Shown piece after piece: positions 1 through 7,785 of a stretch of DNA of 16,078 nucleotides. Positions within the stretch are counted from its first letter, which is position 1. Each line of letters begins with the position of its first letter. Both the position numbers and the translations under genes were made by a program. Origin of the DNA: an uncultured beta proteobacterium (lineage in GTDB: Bacteria > Pseudomonadota > Gammaproteobacteria > Burkholderiales > Rhodocyclaceae); the NCBI GenBank assembly GCA_903932755.1, contig CAIZHL010000598.1:1-16078 (forward strand). The letters are read 5' to 3'. Under the pieces are notes generated by a model. It was not told the origin of the DNA. It saw only the letters and a list, made by a program, of their open reading frames with translations, and searched no databases.

Positions 1-416
1 CCCAGCGAGTAGTGCAGGAAATTTTCGATGAAGAACAGCACCACGGCAGCCGGCAGCGCCGCTTCGCCGAAGGCCAGCACCGCCAGCGGCAAACCCATGT
101 TGCCGGAATTCTTGAACATCATCGGCGGCACGAAGGTGTTGGTCGCCACGCCCATCAGGCGCGCCACCGGCCAGGCCAGCAGTCCCGTGCCGAGCACCAC
201 GGCGGTGGTGCCGAGCAGGAGCGGCAGGTTCTGCGCGATGTCGAAAGACTTCGACGCCAGCGCGGCGAACACCAGCGCCGGAACGAAGATGTCCATGTTG
301 AGCGTATTGGCGAAGGCCATGTCGGGCTTCTTCCAGCGCCCGTAGGCATAACCGACCGCGACCACGGCATAGATCGGGAATACGATGCCGGCAATGCGTT
401 CCAGGAGCGCTATCAC
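1..416 (-). CDS. AEC (auxin efflux carrier) family permease, partial
   Basis: Only the N-terminal 138 or so residues lie in the window; the gene continues past the left edge. The frame starts at a GTG (416-414) and reads [20 protein letters not shown], then hydrophobic segments separated by short polar turns. The stretch [19 protein letters not shown] is typical of the AEC family (PF03547), inner-membrane carriers that export or import small organic anions or amino acids. At least three membrane segments are visible. The GTG overlaps the hslU TGA as GTGA, so translation is probably coupled to hslU. No substrate can be read from the sequence. Family assignment is fairly sure; the link to the protease operon may be only positional. 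Confidence 0.8.
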   Translation of the reverse strand, partial: MIALLERIAGIVFPIYAVVAVGYAYGRWKKPDMAFANTLNMDIFVPALVFAALASKSFDIAQNLPLLLGTTAVVLGTGLLAWPVARLMGVATNTFVPPMMFKNSGNMGLPLAVLAFGEAALPAAVVLFFIENFLHYSL

Positions 417-1738
417 AAGACGTAGCGCGAGAGGTCCTGGTTTTTCGCCAGAGCGCCGAGCTTGGCGTCGACGTAGCCGCCATCGATGACGAGTTTCTCG
501 CCGCCGCGCCTGCCGGCGTCGAATGAAATTTCCTCGAGCAGCTTTTCCATCACCGTGTAGAGCCGGCGCGCGCCGATGTTTTCGGTCTTCTCGTTCACGT
601 GGAAGGCGATCTCGGCCAGGCGCTTGATGCCGTCGGCGGCGAACTCCAGCGTCACCTCTTCGGTCGCCAGCAGGGCCTGGTACTGTCGCGTCAGGCAGGC
701 ATCGGTCTGGGTGAGTATCCGTTCGAAGTCGTCCACCGACAGCGAATCGAGCTCGACGCGGATCGGGAAGCGGCCCTGCAGCTCGGGGATCAGGTCGGAG
801 GGCTTGGCCAGGTGAAAGGCGCCGCTGGCGATGAACAGGATGTGGTCGGTCTTGATCATGCCGTACTTGGTGCTGACCGTCGTGCCCTCGACCAGCGGCA
901 GGAGGTCCCTCTGCACGCCCTGGCGCGAGACCTCGGCGCCGTGCGCTTCGGAACGCGAGGCGATCTTGTCTATTTCGTCGAGGAAAACGATGCCGTTCTG
1001 CTCGACGTTCTTTAGCGCCTCGGCCTTGACTTCCTCGTCATTGATCAGCCGCGCAGCCTCTTCGTCGGCCAGCGACTTCAGCGCGTCGGCGATCTTCATC
1101 TTGCGCTGGCGCTTCTTGCCGCCGCCGATGTTCTGGAACATGCCCTGGATCTGCTGGGTCAGGTCTTCCATGCCCGGCGGCGCAAAAATTTCCATGCTGG
1201 CCTGAGGCTGAGCGACTTCGATCTCGATCTCCTTGTCGTCGAGCCCGCCTTCGCGCAGCTTCTTGCGGAATTTCTGGCGCGTGCCGCTGTCTTCCGCCGC
1301 CTCGCCGGCGCCGACCCCGCGCGCGGGCGGCAGCAGCACGTCCAGCACGCGGTCCTCGGCGGCGTCCATGGCGCGGTCGCGGACGATGCGCATGGCCTCT
1401 TCGCGCGCGTTCTTGATCGCCGTCTCGGCCAGGTCGCGGATGATGGTATCGACGTCGCGGCCGACATAGCCGACCTCGGTGAACTTGGTCGCCTCGATCT
1501 TGATGAAGGGCGCATTGGCCAGGCGCGCCAGGCGCCGCGCGATCTCGGTCTTGCCCACACCCGTGGGCCCGATCATCAGGATGTTCTTCGGCGTGATCTC
1601 GGTACGCAAGGGCTCGGCGACCTGCATGCGCCGCCAGCGGTTGCGCAGGGCGATCGCCACGGCACGCTTGGCGCGCGACTGGCCGACGATGTTCTTGTCG
1701 AGCTCGGAAACGATTTCGGCGGGGGTCATGGCGGACAT
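413..1738 (-). CDS. hslU: ATP-dependent protease ATPase subunit HslU
   Basis: AAA+ unfoldase that feeds substrates to the HslV peptidase in the cytoplasm. The 441 residues are close to the usual 443 or so. Visible motifs are Walker A GPTGVGKT (57-64), the pore loop GYVG (90-93), the variable I domain (about 110-240) with [13 protein letters not shown], and Walker [10 protein letters not shown] (250-258). The C-terminus ends LSRYVL, like the tail that docks into HslV. I chose the ATG at 1738 ([20 protein letters not shown]) because it matches the family N-terminus and has AAAGG upstream; the in-frame ATG at 1783 would add 15 unfamiliar residues. It lies 64 bp after hslV and overlaps the next gene by 4 bp. 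Heat-shock control is known for the family but no sigma-32 promoter was identified here. Confidence 0.97.
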   Translation of the reverse strand: MSAMTPAEIVSELDKNIVGQSRAKRAVAIALRNRWRRMQVAEPLRTEITPKNILMIGPTGVGKTEIARRLARLANAPFIKIEATKFTEVGYVGRDVDTIIRDLAETAIKNAREEAMRIVRDRAMDAAEDRVLDVLLPPARGVGAGEAAEDSGTRQKFRKKLREGGLDDKEIEIEVAQPQASMEIFAPPGMEDLTQQIQGMFQNIGGGKKRQRKMKIADALKSLADEEAARLINDEEVKAEALKNVEQNGIVFLDEIDKIASRSEAHGAEVSRQGVQRDLLPLVEGTTVSTKYGMIKTDHILFIASGAFHLAKPSDLIPELQGRFPIRVELDSLSVDDFERILTQTDACLTRQYQALLATEEVTLEFAADGIKRLAEIAFHVNEKTENIGARRLYTVMEKLLEEISFDAGRRGGEKLVIDGGYVDAKLGALAKNQDLSRYVL

Positions 1739-1802
1739 TGCACGGCCTTTCGACGCGGCGCCGGCAGGCCGACGCACAGCCATGCCGCGGCGGGCGACAT
1801 GG

Positions 1803-2339
1803 TCAATTCAGGGTTTCGATCAGATGGTTCTGATTGGTGTAGATGCAGAGGTCGCCGGCGATTTCAAGCGACTTCTTGACGATCTCGGCGGGCGTCAGGC
1901 CGGTGTTCTCCAGCAGCGCGCGCGCCGCGGACTGCGCGTAGGCCCCGCCGCTGCCGATGGCGACGATGCCGTACTCCGGCTCGAGCACGTCGCCATTGCC
2001 GGTGATGATCAGCGAATGCTCGCTGTCGGCGACCGACAGCATGGCCTCCAGGCGGCGCAGCATGCGGTCGGTGCGCCAGTCCTTGGCCAGTTCGACGGCG
2101 GCGCGCAACAGGTTGCCCTGGTACTGCTCCAGCTTGGCCTCGAAACGCTCGAACAGCGTGAAGGCATCCGCCGTGCCGCCGGCGAAGCCGGCCAGGATCT
2201 GTTCGTTGTAGAGCCGCCGCACCTTGCGCGCCGTGGCCTTGACTACGATGTTGCCGAGCGTGACCTGGCCGTCGCCGCCCAGCGCCACGCTGCTGCCGCG
2301 ACGCACGGAAAGGATGGTGGTGCCGTGATATTGCTCCAT
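1803..2339 (-). CDS. hslV: ATP-dependent protease peptidase subunit HslV
   Basis: Threonine peptidase of the HslVU complex, 178 residues. The proteasome beta-type fold is recognised from [20 protein letters not shown] and [20 protein letters not shown]. The family catalytic set is present as Thr7, Asp23 and Lys39, equivalent to Thr1, Asp17 and Lys33 of E. coli. Unlike E. coli, where only Met is removed, six residues (MEQYHG) precede the catalytic Thr, so the enzyme must shed a short propeptide to expose it. The ATG at 2339 has AGGAG about 6 bases upstream; the longer open frame reaching 2681 is only read-through of the overlapping STAS gene in another frame. It sits 28 bp after the STAS gene and 64 bp before hslU. 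Confidence 0.97.
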   Translation of the reverse strand: MEQYHGTTILSVRRGSSVALGGDGQVTLGNIVVKATARKVRRLYNEQILAGFAGGTADAFTLFERFEAKLEQYQGNLLRAAVELAKDWRTDRMLRRLEAMLSVADSEHSLIITGNGDVLEPEYGIVAIGSGGAYAQSAARALLENTGLTPAEIVKKSLEIAGDLCIYTNQNHLIETLN

Positions 2340-2367
2340 GGAACTCCTGCCGGACCGTTCTCTGATC

Positions 2368-3492
2368 CTAGATGGCGCGCGAGCGCAATACCGCCACGTC
2401 GTCAAATCCGAGCGTTTCCAGAAACGCCGCCACGAGCGTGCTGAGGCCGGTGATGCGCAGCTTCTTGCCGGCCGCATGGAGGCGCGTAAGCACTTCCAGC
2501 AAATGCCCGGCGCTGGCGGCGTCGATGCGCACCAGCTTGCGGGCATCGATGTCGAACTCTTCGCGGCCGGCCAGCGCGGCTTCGAGCGGGGCGAAGTCGG
2601 CGACGCTGGCACCGAGCAACTGGTCGTGCAAGGTAAAGCCTTCCGCCTTGGGCGGTGGCGACAGGGACGGTGGCGGCTCATCGTGCCGCACCGGCAAAGC
2701 CTCCCAGGATGGCGGCGAAACCTCGAAGGTAACGGCGTAGTTCACCGCAGCCTCCTCGAACGCCTCCTGGCGGAATGCCTGCTGGTAGAGCTCGAGCAGG
2801 AGCAGCCACATCGCCTCGTTGCTGCGCTCGCCCGGCACGACCTTCGATGCCAGGATCCCCGCCAGATGTTCGGGGCTGCCGAATACCATTTCCTTCCTGG
2901 CTTTCTTCAGGGCCGCCATGGCCCGCATCAGCAGGGTTGCGCCATTGTTGTCGGCGTCCGTCAGCTTGGCCACGTCCATGCGCACCAGGGTGCTGGTGGC
3001 GGCCAGCTTCATGGTCTGCCTGAGGACTTCGCCGACATTGGCATTCAATACGCCGCTCAGGGATACATGGGCACGCCCGCCGGTGGTTTCCGTAGCGGTA
3101 TTTCCCTCGTCGGCGGCGGCACTCCAGGCTGGCGGCGATTTCTCGAAGCGCCGCGCGAAAGTCAGCGCCAGGGCATCAAACGCCGGACGGCGGCCAAGGG
3201 CCTGCAGCAATTCGAACAGGCAGCCCCAGGCGCGTACCTCTGCATCGCCAAGGTCTTCACCATTCTTGATTGCGGTCTCCAGCCGGCGCATTGCGTCCAG
3301 TTCCTGTCCGGCGGCATACATTCTGGCCGCCTCGGCCAGCGCCGGCGGCAAGGGTGCGCGCACCGGGGGCGGAGGCGGGGCCGCGGCTTCCGGTTCAGCG
3401 ACGATTTCAGGTGCAGAAGGCTCTTCCGCATGCGTTTCAAACGCACCGGGCACCGTGAAATCGAGGTCCATCAGATCGTCGTCGTCGGCCAC
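2368..3492 (-). CDS. Protein with two STAS domains and a duplicated helical module
   Basis: A 374-residue cytoplasmic protein. After an acidic, proline-rich N-terminus (1-50) it contains two copies of one unit: a helical block ending FEKSPPAW (87-123) or FEVSPPSW (227-263), each followed by a STAS domain (about 140-220 and 285-372). The second STAS shows [16 protein letters not shown] and [17 protein letters not shown], typical of anti-sigma-factor antagonist folds. The usual phosphorylatable Ser region reads DAASAG, so phosphorylation cannot be assumed. Such proteins mediate protein-protein switching, but the partner is unknown. The start used is GTG with a weak ribosome site; an ATG 7 codons in (MDLDF) is an alternative. 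It directly precedes hslVU, suggesting co-transcription, but no functional link to the protease is established. Confidence 0.85.
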   Translation of the reverse strand: MADDDDLMDLDFTVPGAFETHAEEPSAPEIVAEPEAAAPPPPPVRAPLPPALAEAARMYAAGQELDAMRRLETAIKNGEDLGDAEVRAWGCLFELLQALGRRPAFDALALTFARRFEKSPPAWSAAADEGNTATETTGGRAHVSLSGVLNANVGEVLRQTMKLAATSTLVRMDVAKLTDADNNGATLLMRAMAALKKARKEMVFGSPEHLAGILASKVVPGERSNEAMWLLLLELYQQAFRQEAFEEAAVNYAVTFEVSPPSWEALPVRHDEPPPSLSPPPKAEGFTLHDQLLGASVADFAPLEAALAGREEFDIDARKLVRIDAASAGHLLEVLTRLHAAGKKLRITGLSTLVAAFLETLGFDDVAVLRSRAI

Positions 3493-3756
3493 TACGCTAC
3501 CGCGGATTCAGGAAACCGCTGGTTGTTTGGGACTTCCCAGTATAAACGAGGGATCACATCCCCAACCGGCGGGAGGTTCAGCCAATCCGCGGCCAACGGC
3601 GCGGCAGGCGGCAACTCCACGGCGGAACCGCGATCTGCGCCGTCTCCTCGAAGGTGGCGGACAGGTCGGCCGCTTCGCTACACCATGTGGGCGCGTTCGC
3701 CGCTCACGGTTCACCGGGAGCGCCCATCCCGGCGGCCACTCCTTCCATGGCAGGTT
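3493..3756. other. Intergenic stretch between STAS gene and znuB-like gene
   Basis: 264 bp with no convincing gene. On the minus strand a possible -10 TATACT lies at 3544-3539, about 47 bases upstream of the STAS start, with only a weak -35 candidate (GGTTGG, 3567-3562). Short open frames exist on both strands but have no convincing start. The znuB end and STAS start are co-directional, so a terminator for the zinc operon is expected here, but the only terminator-like candidate seen is the repeat at the znuB 3' end. Confidence 0.4.
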
Positions 3757-4545
3757 TTATGAAAAGTCGGCGCTGGCGGGACGGCGCCAGACAAACAAGC
3801 CGGCGACGGCCAGCGGGACCAGCAGGCAAACGATGGCGGCGCCGGCAGGTAAGTCGAATACCAGCGAGGCGGCAAGCCCGCCTCCGTAGCCCAGGGCACC
3901 GACGCAGAAAGCGCCGGCCAGGCGGCGAGTGCCGCTCAAGGCTCGGGTTGCCACCGCCGGCGCAATCAGGCTGGCAAATACCAGCAGCACGCCTACCAGC
4001 TGTACGGATGCGGTGACGGCAACGGCAAACAGCGCGTAAAAAGCCAGGCCTTCGCCTCCGCCTCCGCTGCGCGCGAACCATGCACGGCCTGCCAGTACGG
4101 CAGCCGACAGCGCGGCCACGACGCCGATCTGGCCCCAGCCCGCCCACAGAATCTGGCCGGCCAACAGGTCACGCAGGTGCTCGCCGCCGTGCGGATTGCC
4201 CGCCAGCAGGAGGATGCCGGCGGCGGCGGCGAAGACGAACAGCAGCCCGATCAGCGCCTCCTGGATCTCCGGCCAGCGTCGCTCACAGGCTGTCAGCAGC
4301 GCCGCCGCGCCCAGGGCGGCAAGGCCCGCCGAAAGCTGGGCGCCGAAGCCGCCCCAACGCTCGTCAAGATGCACGAGTCCGGCAACGATGACACCGAGCG
4401 CGGCCACCTGCGCCACGGCGAGATCGATGAAGATGATGCCGCGCCGGAGCACGGTGATGCCCAAGGGCACATGGGTCGCCAGCACCACCAGTCCGGCGGC
4501 GAACGGTGCCGCCAGCAGGCCAAGATCAGTCGCCGAGAGACTCAC
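3757..4545 (-). CDS. znuB: Zinc/manganese-type ABC transporter permease (ZnuB-like)
   Basis: Inner-membrane permease of the metal ABC-3 family (PF00950), 262 residues with about eight hydrophobic segments. The family region VPLGITVLRRGIIFIDLAVA (26-45) corresponds to the conserved segment after the first helix, and NPHGGEHLRDLLAGQILWA (117-135) is typical of a proteobacterial zinc subgroup. The start is GTG at 4545, with AAGGG upstream, only one base after the ZnuA stop, so the two genes are tightly coupled. Zinc rather than manganese specificity is inferred from the zur, ZIP and ZrgA neighbours. No cognate ATPase gene (znuC) follows or precedes it. The last codons lie inside copy 1 of a 25-base repeat. 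The symbol is by family analogy. Confidence 0.88.
   Translation of the reverse strand: MSLSATDLGLLAAPFAAGLVVLATHVPLGITVLRRGIIFIDLAVAQVAALGVIVAGLVHLDERWGGFGAQLSAGLAALGAAALLTACERRWPEIQEALIGLLFVFAAAAGILLLAGNPHGGEHLRDLLAGQILWAGWGQIGVVAALSAAVLAGRAWFARSGGGGEGLAFYALFAVAVTASVQLVGVLLVFASLIAPAVATRALSGTRRLAGAFCVGALGYGGGLAASLVFDLPAGAAIVCLLVPLAVAGLFVWRRPASADFS
3762..3786 (+). repeat. 25-base dispersed repeat, copy 1 (3' end of znuB)
   Basis: Core AAAAGTCGGCGCTGGCG, two variable bases (GG), then ACGGCG. It encodes the last residues of the ZnuB-like protein on the minus strand. There GGCGC and GCGCC can pair before GACTTTTC, giving a weak terminator-like shape. Confidence 0.7.
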
Positions 4546-4546
4546 G

Positions 4547-5434
4547 TCACAAACCCTTGAGCAGGCGCTGCACCGTGGTCTCGAACAGCGCCGTCAGGTC
4601 GGCCGCCTCCGGCGCGCCGACCGTGAACGGGAGCACCACGGCCGGCACCTTGGCCTCCTTCGCGAACCACTCCGAGGGTCGCGCCGAATTGTAGGCGGCA
4701 CGGATCACCATCCGCGGGCGGCTCGTCGCCGCCTGGTCGCGCACCAGGGCCAGATGGGCCAGCGACGGCTCGACGCCGGGCTTGGGCTCCAGCGCAGCCA
4801 CCTCGCGCAGGCCCAGCCAGTCGTAAAGATAGGCCCAGGCCTTGTGCTGCGAAACCACGGCCACCCCCTTTAGCGGCGCCGCCTGAACTTCCCAGCACTT
4901 GATCTGGGCCCGCCAGCGATCGGCGAAGGCGGCATAGCCGCTGCGGTAGGCGGAGGCATTCGCCGGATCAAGCTGCGCCATGCGCGCCGCGAGCCCCTCG
5001 CCCACCGCCAGGAAGTTGCGCGGATCGGTCTGGATATGCGGGTTGCCGGCGGCATGTACGTCGCCGTCGGCACGATCCAGCCGCGTCGGCACTTCCAGCA
5101 TGCGTACCGCGCCGGCCGCCTCGAAGTATCCGGCTTGGCCTGACTGGATGCGCGGATTGCCGGATTCGCGCTGCACCACAGGTAGCCAGCCGACCTCCAA
5201 CTCGGCACCGGTGGCGATCAGCAGATCGGCGCTGCGCGCCCGCGCGATCAGCGAGGGCCGTGCATCGACGTGATGTGCATCCTGCAAGGCCGTGGTGGCG
5301 GTGAAGACCTGCACCTGGTCGCCGCCGATTTCCCGCGCCAGTGCGCCCCATTCGGGCACCGTGGCGAAGACCTTGAGCGCCGCGACGGCCGGCATGGAGG
5401 CGATGGCAAACAGGACGAGCATTAAATGTTTCAT
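4547..5434 (-). CDS. znuA: Periplasmic metal-binding protein of ABC transporter (ZnuA-like)
   Basis: Cluster A-I solute-binding protein (PF01297), 295 residues, delivering metal to the ZnuB-like permease. A signal peptide (about 1-19, ending PAVAA) precedes LKVFATVPEWGALAREIGGD, the normal family opening. Candidate ligands are His54 or His55 in QDAHHVDARPS, His133 in GNPHIQTDP, His197 in VSQHKAW, and an acidic residue in GAPEAAD (276-279). The long His-rich loop of enterobacterial ZnuA is absent, placing it in the GDVHAAGNPHI subgroup. It starts 12 bp after the porin-like gene and ends 1 bp before the permease, so the three are almost certainly one transcript. Three His plus one acidic ligand and the zur context favour zinc; manganese cannot be excluded. 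Confidence 0.9.
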   Translation of the reverse strand: MKHLMLVLFAIASMPAVAALKVFATVPEWGALAREIGGDQVQVFTATTALQDAHHVDARPSLIARARSADLLIATGAELEVGWLPVVQRESGNPRIQSGQAGYFEAAGAVRMLEVPTRLDRADGDVHAAGNPHIQTDPRNFLAVGEGLAARMAQLDPANASAYRSGYAAFADRWRAQIKCWEVQAAPLKGVAVVSQHKAWAYLYDWLGLREVAALEPKPGVEPSLAHLALVRDQAATSRPRMVIRAAYNSARPSEWFAKEAKVPAVVLPFTVGAPEAADLTALFETTVQRLLKGL

Positions 5435-5446
5435 GACGGCGGGCTC

Positions 5447-6868
5447 CTAGAACTTGTGGGCGCCGTGGGCGCCCAGGCTCATGATGTATTGCAGGGTCAC
5501 CTGGTTGTCGGTGACGCCCTGCATCGACTTGTCCTGCGCAAACTGCAGGCGAACCCGCGCGAACTCGCTCCAGCTGTAGTCCGCCATCAGGCTGCTGCGG
5601 CTCGGGTTGTAGTTGTCGACGACGAGGTTGGCGGCGTTGATGCCGAAGTCGCGATGGCCGGAGTCGAGGCGGTCGTAGCGCAATCCCGCGCGCAAGTTCG
5701 GTGTGAACTGGTAGACCCCCTGCAGGTACCAGCCGGACTGGCGGGTCTTGTAGTCGCTCAGGACGCTGGCGCCGACGAGGCCCGGATCGCAGGCGTTGCC
5801 GACCAGAACCTCGTCGAGGCAGTTGAGCGTACCCTCTTCCCTGCGCTGGAACCATTCGCCCTGCAGCTTGAAGTTCCGGTACTTCGGATTGCCCTCCGGC
5901 GCCCATTTCCAGACGAAGTCGGCGATCCAGGTGCGCGAATCGCCGTCGAAGACGCCCTGCGCTTCGAGCCCGCCGACGTCCTCGAAATGGGCCTCGCGAT
6001 CCTTGGCCCTGGTGCGGAGATAGGAAACCCCGGCGCGCCAGTTGTTGCTGGCATCAAGGTCGCCGCCGACGTGCGCGAAAAGCGTGGCGTTGCCGGCACC
6101 GTTCTTGTTGCGGTCCGTACCCGGGAACTCCGCGCCGCGCCCGATCTCGGCGCCAAGCTCGATGAAGGTCTCGGTCGGCGCCACCCACTTCAACTGCAGG
6201 CCGTCCTGGGCGTAGCTTGCATGCTCGCCGAACATCACCGTGTACATCAGCGGGGCGTCGGAAAAGTCCCAGGCGTGGGGATGCTGTTCGTTGAGGTAGC
6301 CGAGCCCGGAGCGGACGCGTCCGCCCTTGAGCCCGATGCCGTGGCCGATGGCCAGGGTCTGGACCCAGGCCTCCTCGACCTCGACCTCCTCGTCCCTCAC
6401 GCCGAGCATCAGCTGCCCGCGCCACCACGGGTCGATGTTGGCGCCAAACACCAGCTCGCTGTGGTCGAGCGAGAAGCCGCGCTGGTTGGCCTCGCCCGAA
6501 CCGCCGCCATGGTCGTGGCCGGCGGCGGGCCAGAAGCCGGTGATGATGCGCTCCGGCACCTCCTTCATGTCCTTGTAGCGCCCCTGCAGGATCAGCGAGA
6601 TTTCCGGGTTGAAGGCATTGGCCGGCGCCGGGCGCGCGGCGACCTGCCGGGCGCTGGCCTGCGCCTCGGTGGCGCTGGCTTCGGCCTTGACCACCGTTGT
6701 CTCGGCCTTCTCCAACCGGGATTCCAGCGCCTTGATGCGCTGTTCGTAGGCTTGCTTCATCTGCGCGATTTCCTCGCGCAGGGCTTTCAGGTCGGCATCG
6801 GCGGCCGACGCCGGAATGCTGGCCAGCACGCCGGTGGCGGCCAGCACGATCAGGGATGTGCACCTCAT
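5447..6868 (-). CDS. Outer-membrane porin-like beta-barrel with coiled-coil N-terminus
   Basis: A 473-residue exported protein. The signal peptide (about 1-22, ending SIPASAA) is followed by a predicted coiled coil (24-75, rich in Leu, Glu, Lys and Ala), then a region of alternating aromatic and polar strands (from about 85 on, for example FNPEISLILQGRYK and SLMADYSWSEFARVRLQFAQ). It ends in Phe (AHGAHKF), the usual terminal signature of outer-membrane barrels. His-bearing segments GHDHGGG (117-123) and NEQHPHAW (193-200) could bind metal. The ATG at 6868 has GGAG upstream; the frame reaching 6931 lacks a signal peptide at its start. Inserted between zur and the ZnuAB-like genes, it is likely a Zur-controlled outer-membrane route for zinc, an inference from position. 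A phosphate-selective-type porin relative is possible. Confidence 0.75.
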   Translation of the reverse strand: MRCTSLIVLAATGVLASIPASAADADLKALREEIAQMKQAYEQRIKALESRLEKAETTVVKAEASATEAQASARQVAARPAPANAFNPEISLILQGRYKDMKEVPERIITGFWPAAGHDHGGGSGEANQRGFSLDHSELVFGANIDPWWRGQLMLGVRDEEVEVEEAWVQTLAIGHGIGLKGGRVRSGLGYLNEQHPHAWDFSDAPLMYTVMFGEHASYAQDGLQLKWVAPTETFIELGAEIGRGAEFPGTDRNKNGAGNATLFAHVGGDLDASNNWRAGVSYLRTRAKDREAHFEDVGGLEAQGVFDGDSRTWIADFVWKWAPEGNPKYRNFKLQGEWFQRREEGTLNCLDEVLVGNACDPGLVGASVLSDYKTRQSGWYLQGVYQFTPNLRAGLRYDRLDSGHRDFGINAANLVVDNYNPSRSSLMADYSWSEFARVRLQFAQDKSMQGVTDNQVTLQYIMSLGAHGAHKF

Positions 6869-6934
6869 GGTTTTCTCCAAAATGACAAAGGCAACGGCCG
6901 CCGCGACAAGGCGACGGCCGGCTGAATTCAATGG
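6869..6934 (-). repeat. Leader of the porin-like gene with imperfect tandem repeat
   Basis: The 66-bp gap holds two near copies of one unit, CAAAGGCAACGGCCGCC (about 6887-6903) and CAAGGCGACGGCCGGC (about 6906-6921) on the plus strand. The ribosome site TTGGAGAAAACC lies next to the porin start. No independent promoter is evident. Confidence 0.4.
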
Positions 6935-7261
6935 TCAGATTGGAAGCGCGGGTGGGGCGCGGCTGCGATATGCCGCCGGAAAAGAAAAAGTCGGCGCTGG
7001 CGACACGGCGGCAAGCAGGTGCACCTGGCGCAAAGCGCCGCCGGGAAATGCCTGCAAACTCGCCGGCGGCGCCGGCACGGTGCCGGCAAAGGCTATGCAG
7101 TCGGCACAGGCAGGCGTACCGGACTCGTCCGGCGTTTCGTCGCCGCCCGCCGCCATGGCATGCGCGTCCGCCTCGCCGGCGCCGGCATGGACATGCAGGA
7201 GCGCGGCCTGCTGCGTCGCCAGCAGGATCAGCGCCAGCAGGAAATGCCTCAGGATGCGCAT
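6935..7261 (-). CDS. Small exported or membrane protein, DUF2946-like, with His/Cys metal-ligand candidates
   Basis: 108 residues. A hydrophobic N-terminal segment (about 6-22, LRHFLLALILLATQQAALLH) looks like a signal anchor or signal peptide. It is followed by LHVHAGAGEADAHAM (His23, His25, His34), a CADC pair (Cys52, Cys55) and a C-terminal AYRSRAPP, an ending I associate with DUF2946-type proteins. The function is unknown. Its position between zur and the porin-like gene, with His and Cys residues outside the membrane segment, suggests periplasmic zinc binding or sensing. I chose the ATG at 7261 (MRILRHF), 28 bp after the zur stop, because the 30 codons upstream to 7351 are Arg/Ala-rich read-through. 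Part of the C-terminus (SPAPTFSF) is encoded by copy 2 of the 25-base repeat. Confidence 0.65.
   Translation of the reverse strand: MRILRHFLLALILLATQQAALLHVHAGAGEADAHAMAAGGDETPDESGTPACADCIAFAGTVPAPPASLQAFPGGALRQVHLLAAVSPAPTFSFPAAYRSRAPPALPI
6986..7010 (+). repeat. 25-base dispersed repeat, copy 2 (within DUF2946-like gene)
   Basis: The same 17-base core, variable bases AC, then ACGGCG. It is read on the minus strand in a different frame from copy 1 (giving SPAPTFSF), so the conservation is at the DNA level rather than the protein level. Confidence 0.7.
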
Positions 7262-7279
7262 TGTTTCGAAGCCGTAAAG

Positions 7280-7299
7280 GCGCGCCGTCTCAGGCGCGC
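7280..7299 (-). terminator. Hairpin overlapping the zur stop codon
   Basis: On the minus strand GCGCGCC and GGCGCGC form a 7-bp stem around the 6-base loop TGAGAC, which contains the zur stop, followed by CTTTACG. It may act as a partial terminator or RNA-processing site between zur and the downstream genes. The T run is short, so full termination is unlikely. Confidence 0.4.
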
Positions 7300-7757
7300 G
7301 CGGGGCTCGCCGCGTGCGGCGAGCAGCCGGCGCACAGGCCGCGTACGTCATAGGCGACCTCGTTCAGGCGAAAGCCGCGCGGCAACTTCGGCGGTGGCGG
7401 TGGTTCGGCCTTGAGGCAGAACACTCCGCCGCAATCGGTGCAGCGGAAATGGATGTGATCGGCATGCCGGCGCTGCGCCCCGGCAGCGGAAAAGCGGAAC
7501 ACGCCGCGCGTATCCACCGCCTTCAGCGCCAGGCCGCAGGCCACCAGCGAATCGAGCACGCGGTAAAGCGTGACGCGGTCGATCGCGGCATCGCCGGCGC
7601 CGGCCGGCAGCGCTTCCATTTCCGCATGCGACAGCGGCTGGCGCGCAGCGCGCAGCGCGTCGAGCACGCGCACCCGGCCGCGCGTAACCTTGACGCCGGC
7701 GGCGCGGATCAGTTCGGACGACAGGGATTCTTCGGCGGTGGCGGATGCGCGGACCAT
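7290..7757 (-). CDS. zur: Fur-family zinc uptake regulator Zur
   Basis: 155-residue Fur-family repressor. The winged-helix DNA-binding part covers about 10-90, with VTRGRVRVLDAL and the recognition helix DRVTLYRVLDSLVACGL. The C-terminal dimer domain carries HADHIHFRCTDCGG (His98, His101, His103, Cys106, Cys109) and GLCAGC (Cys142, Cys145), the two CxxC pairs of the structural zinc site. Zur rather than Fur is called because every neighbour on both sides is a zinc-uptake family. The ATG at 7757 lies only about 28 bp from a 19-bp palindrome, and no clear ribosome site is visible, so the message may have a very short leader. A proline run (EPPPPPKLPRGF, 118-129) sits between the two Cys pairs. 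Autoregulation is likely. Confidence 0.9.
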   Translation of the reverse strand: MVRASATAEESLSSELIRAAGVKVTRGRVRVLDALRAARQPLSHAEMEALPAGAGDAAIDRVTLYRVLDSLVACGLALKAVDTRGVFRFSAAGAQRRHADHIHFRCTDCGGVFCLKAEPPPPPKLPRGFRLNEVAYDVRGLCAGCSPHAASPARA

Positions 7758-7785
7758 GTGCGCATGAAACCATAGCCCGCCGGCA

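Noticed and set aside
3508..3714. 68-codon minus-strand frame in the gap upstream of the STAS gene
   Set aside because: Arg-rich, no ribosome site, no recognisable motif.
2338..3762. 474-codon plus-strand frame
   Set aside because: Antisense shadow of the STAS gene, rich in Arg, Gly and Gln with no domain; it also runs through the gap to the znuB end.
4968..5906. 312-codon minus-strand frame spanning the porin/znuA junction
   Set aside because: It overlaps two solid genes in another frame, with low-complexity Arg/Gly/Pro composition.
5426..6925. 499-codon open frame on the plus strand
   Set aside because: It is exactly antisense to the porin-like gene, lacks a recognisable domain, and arises from high GC third-position bias; the minus strand has the signal peptide, barrel strands and terminal Phe.
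7071..7087. Perfect 8-1-8 palindrome GCCGGCAC-G-GTGCCGGC
   Set aside because: It lies inside the DUF2946-like coding region in very GC-rich codons (AGTVPAP); short GC palindromes are expected here and no function is suggested.
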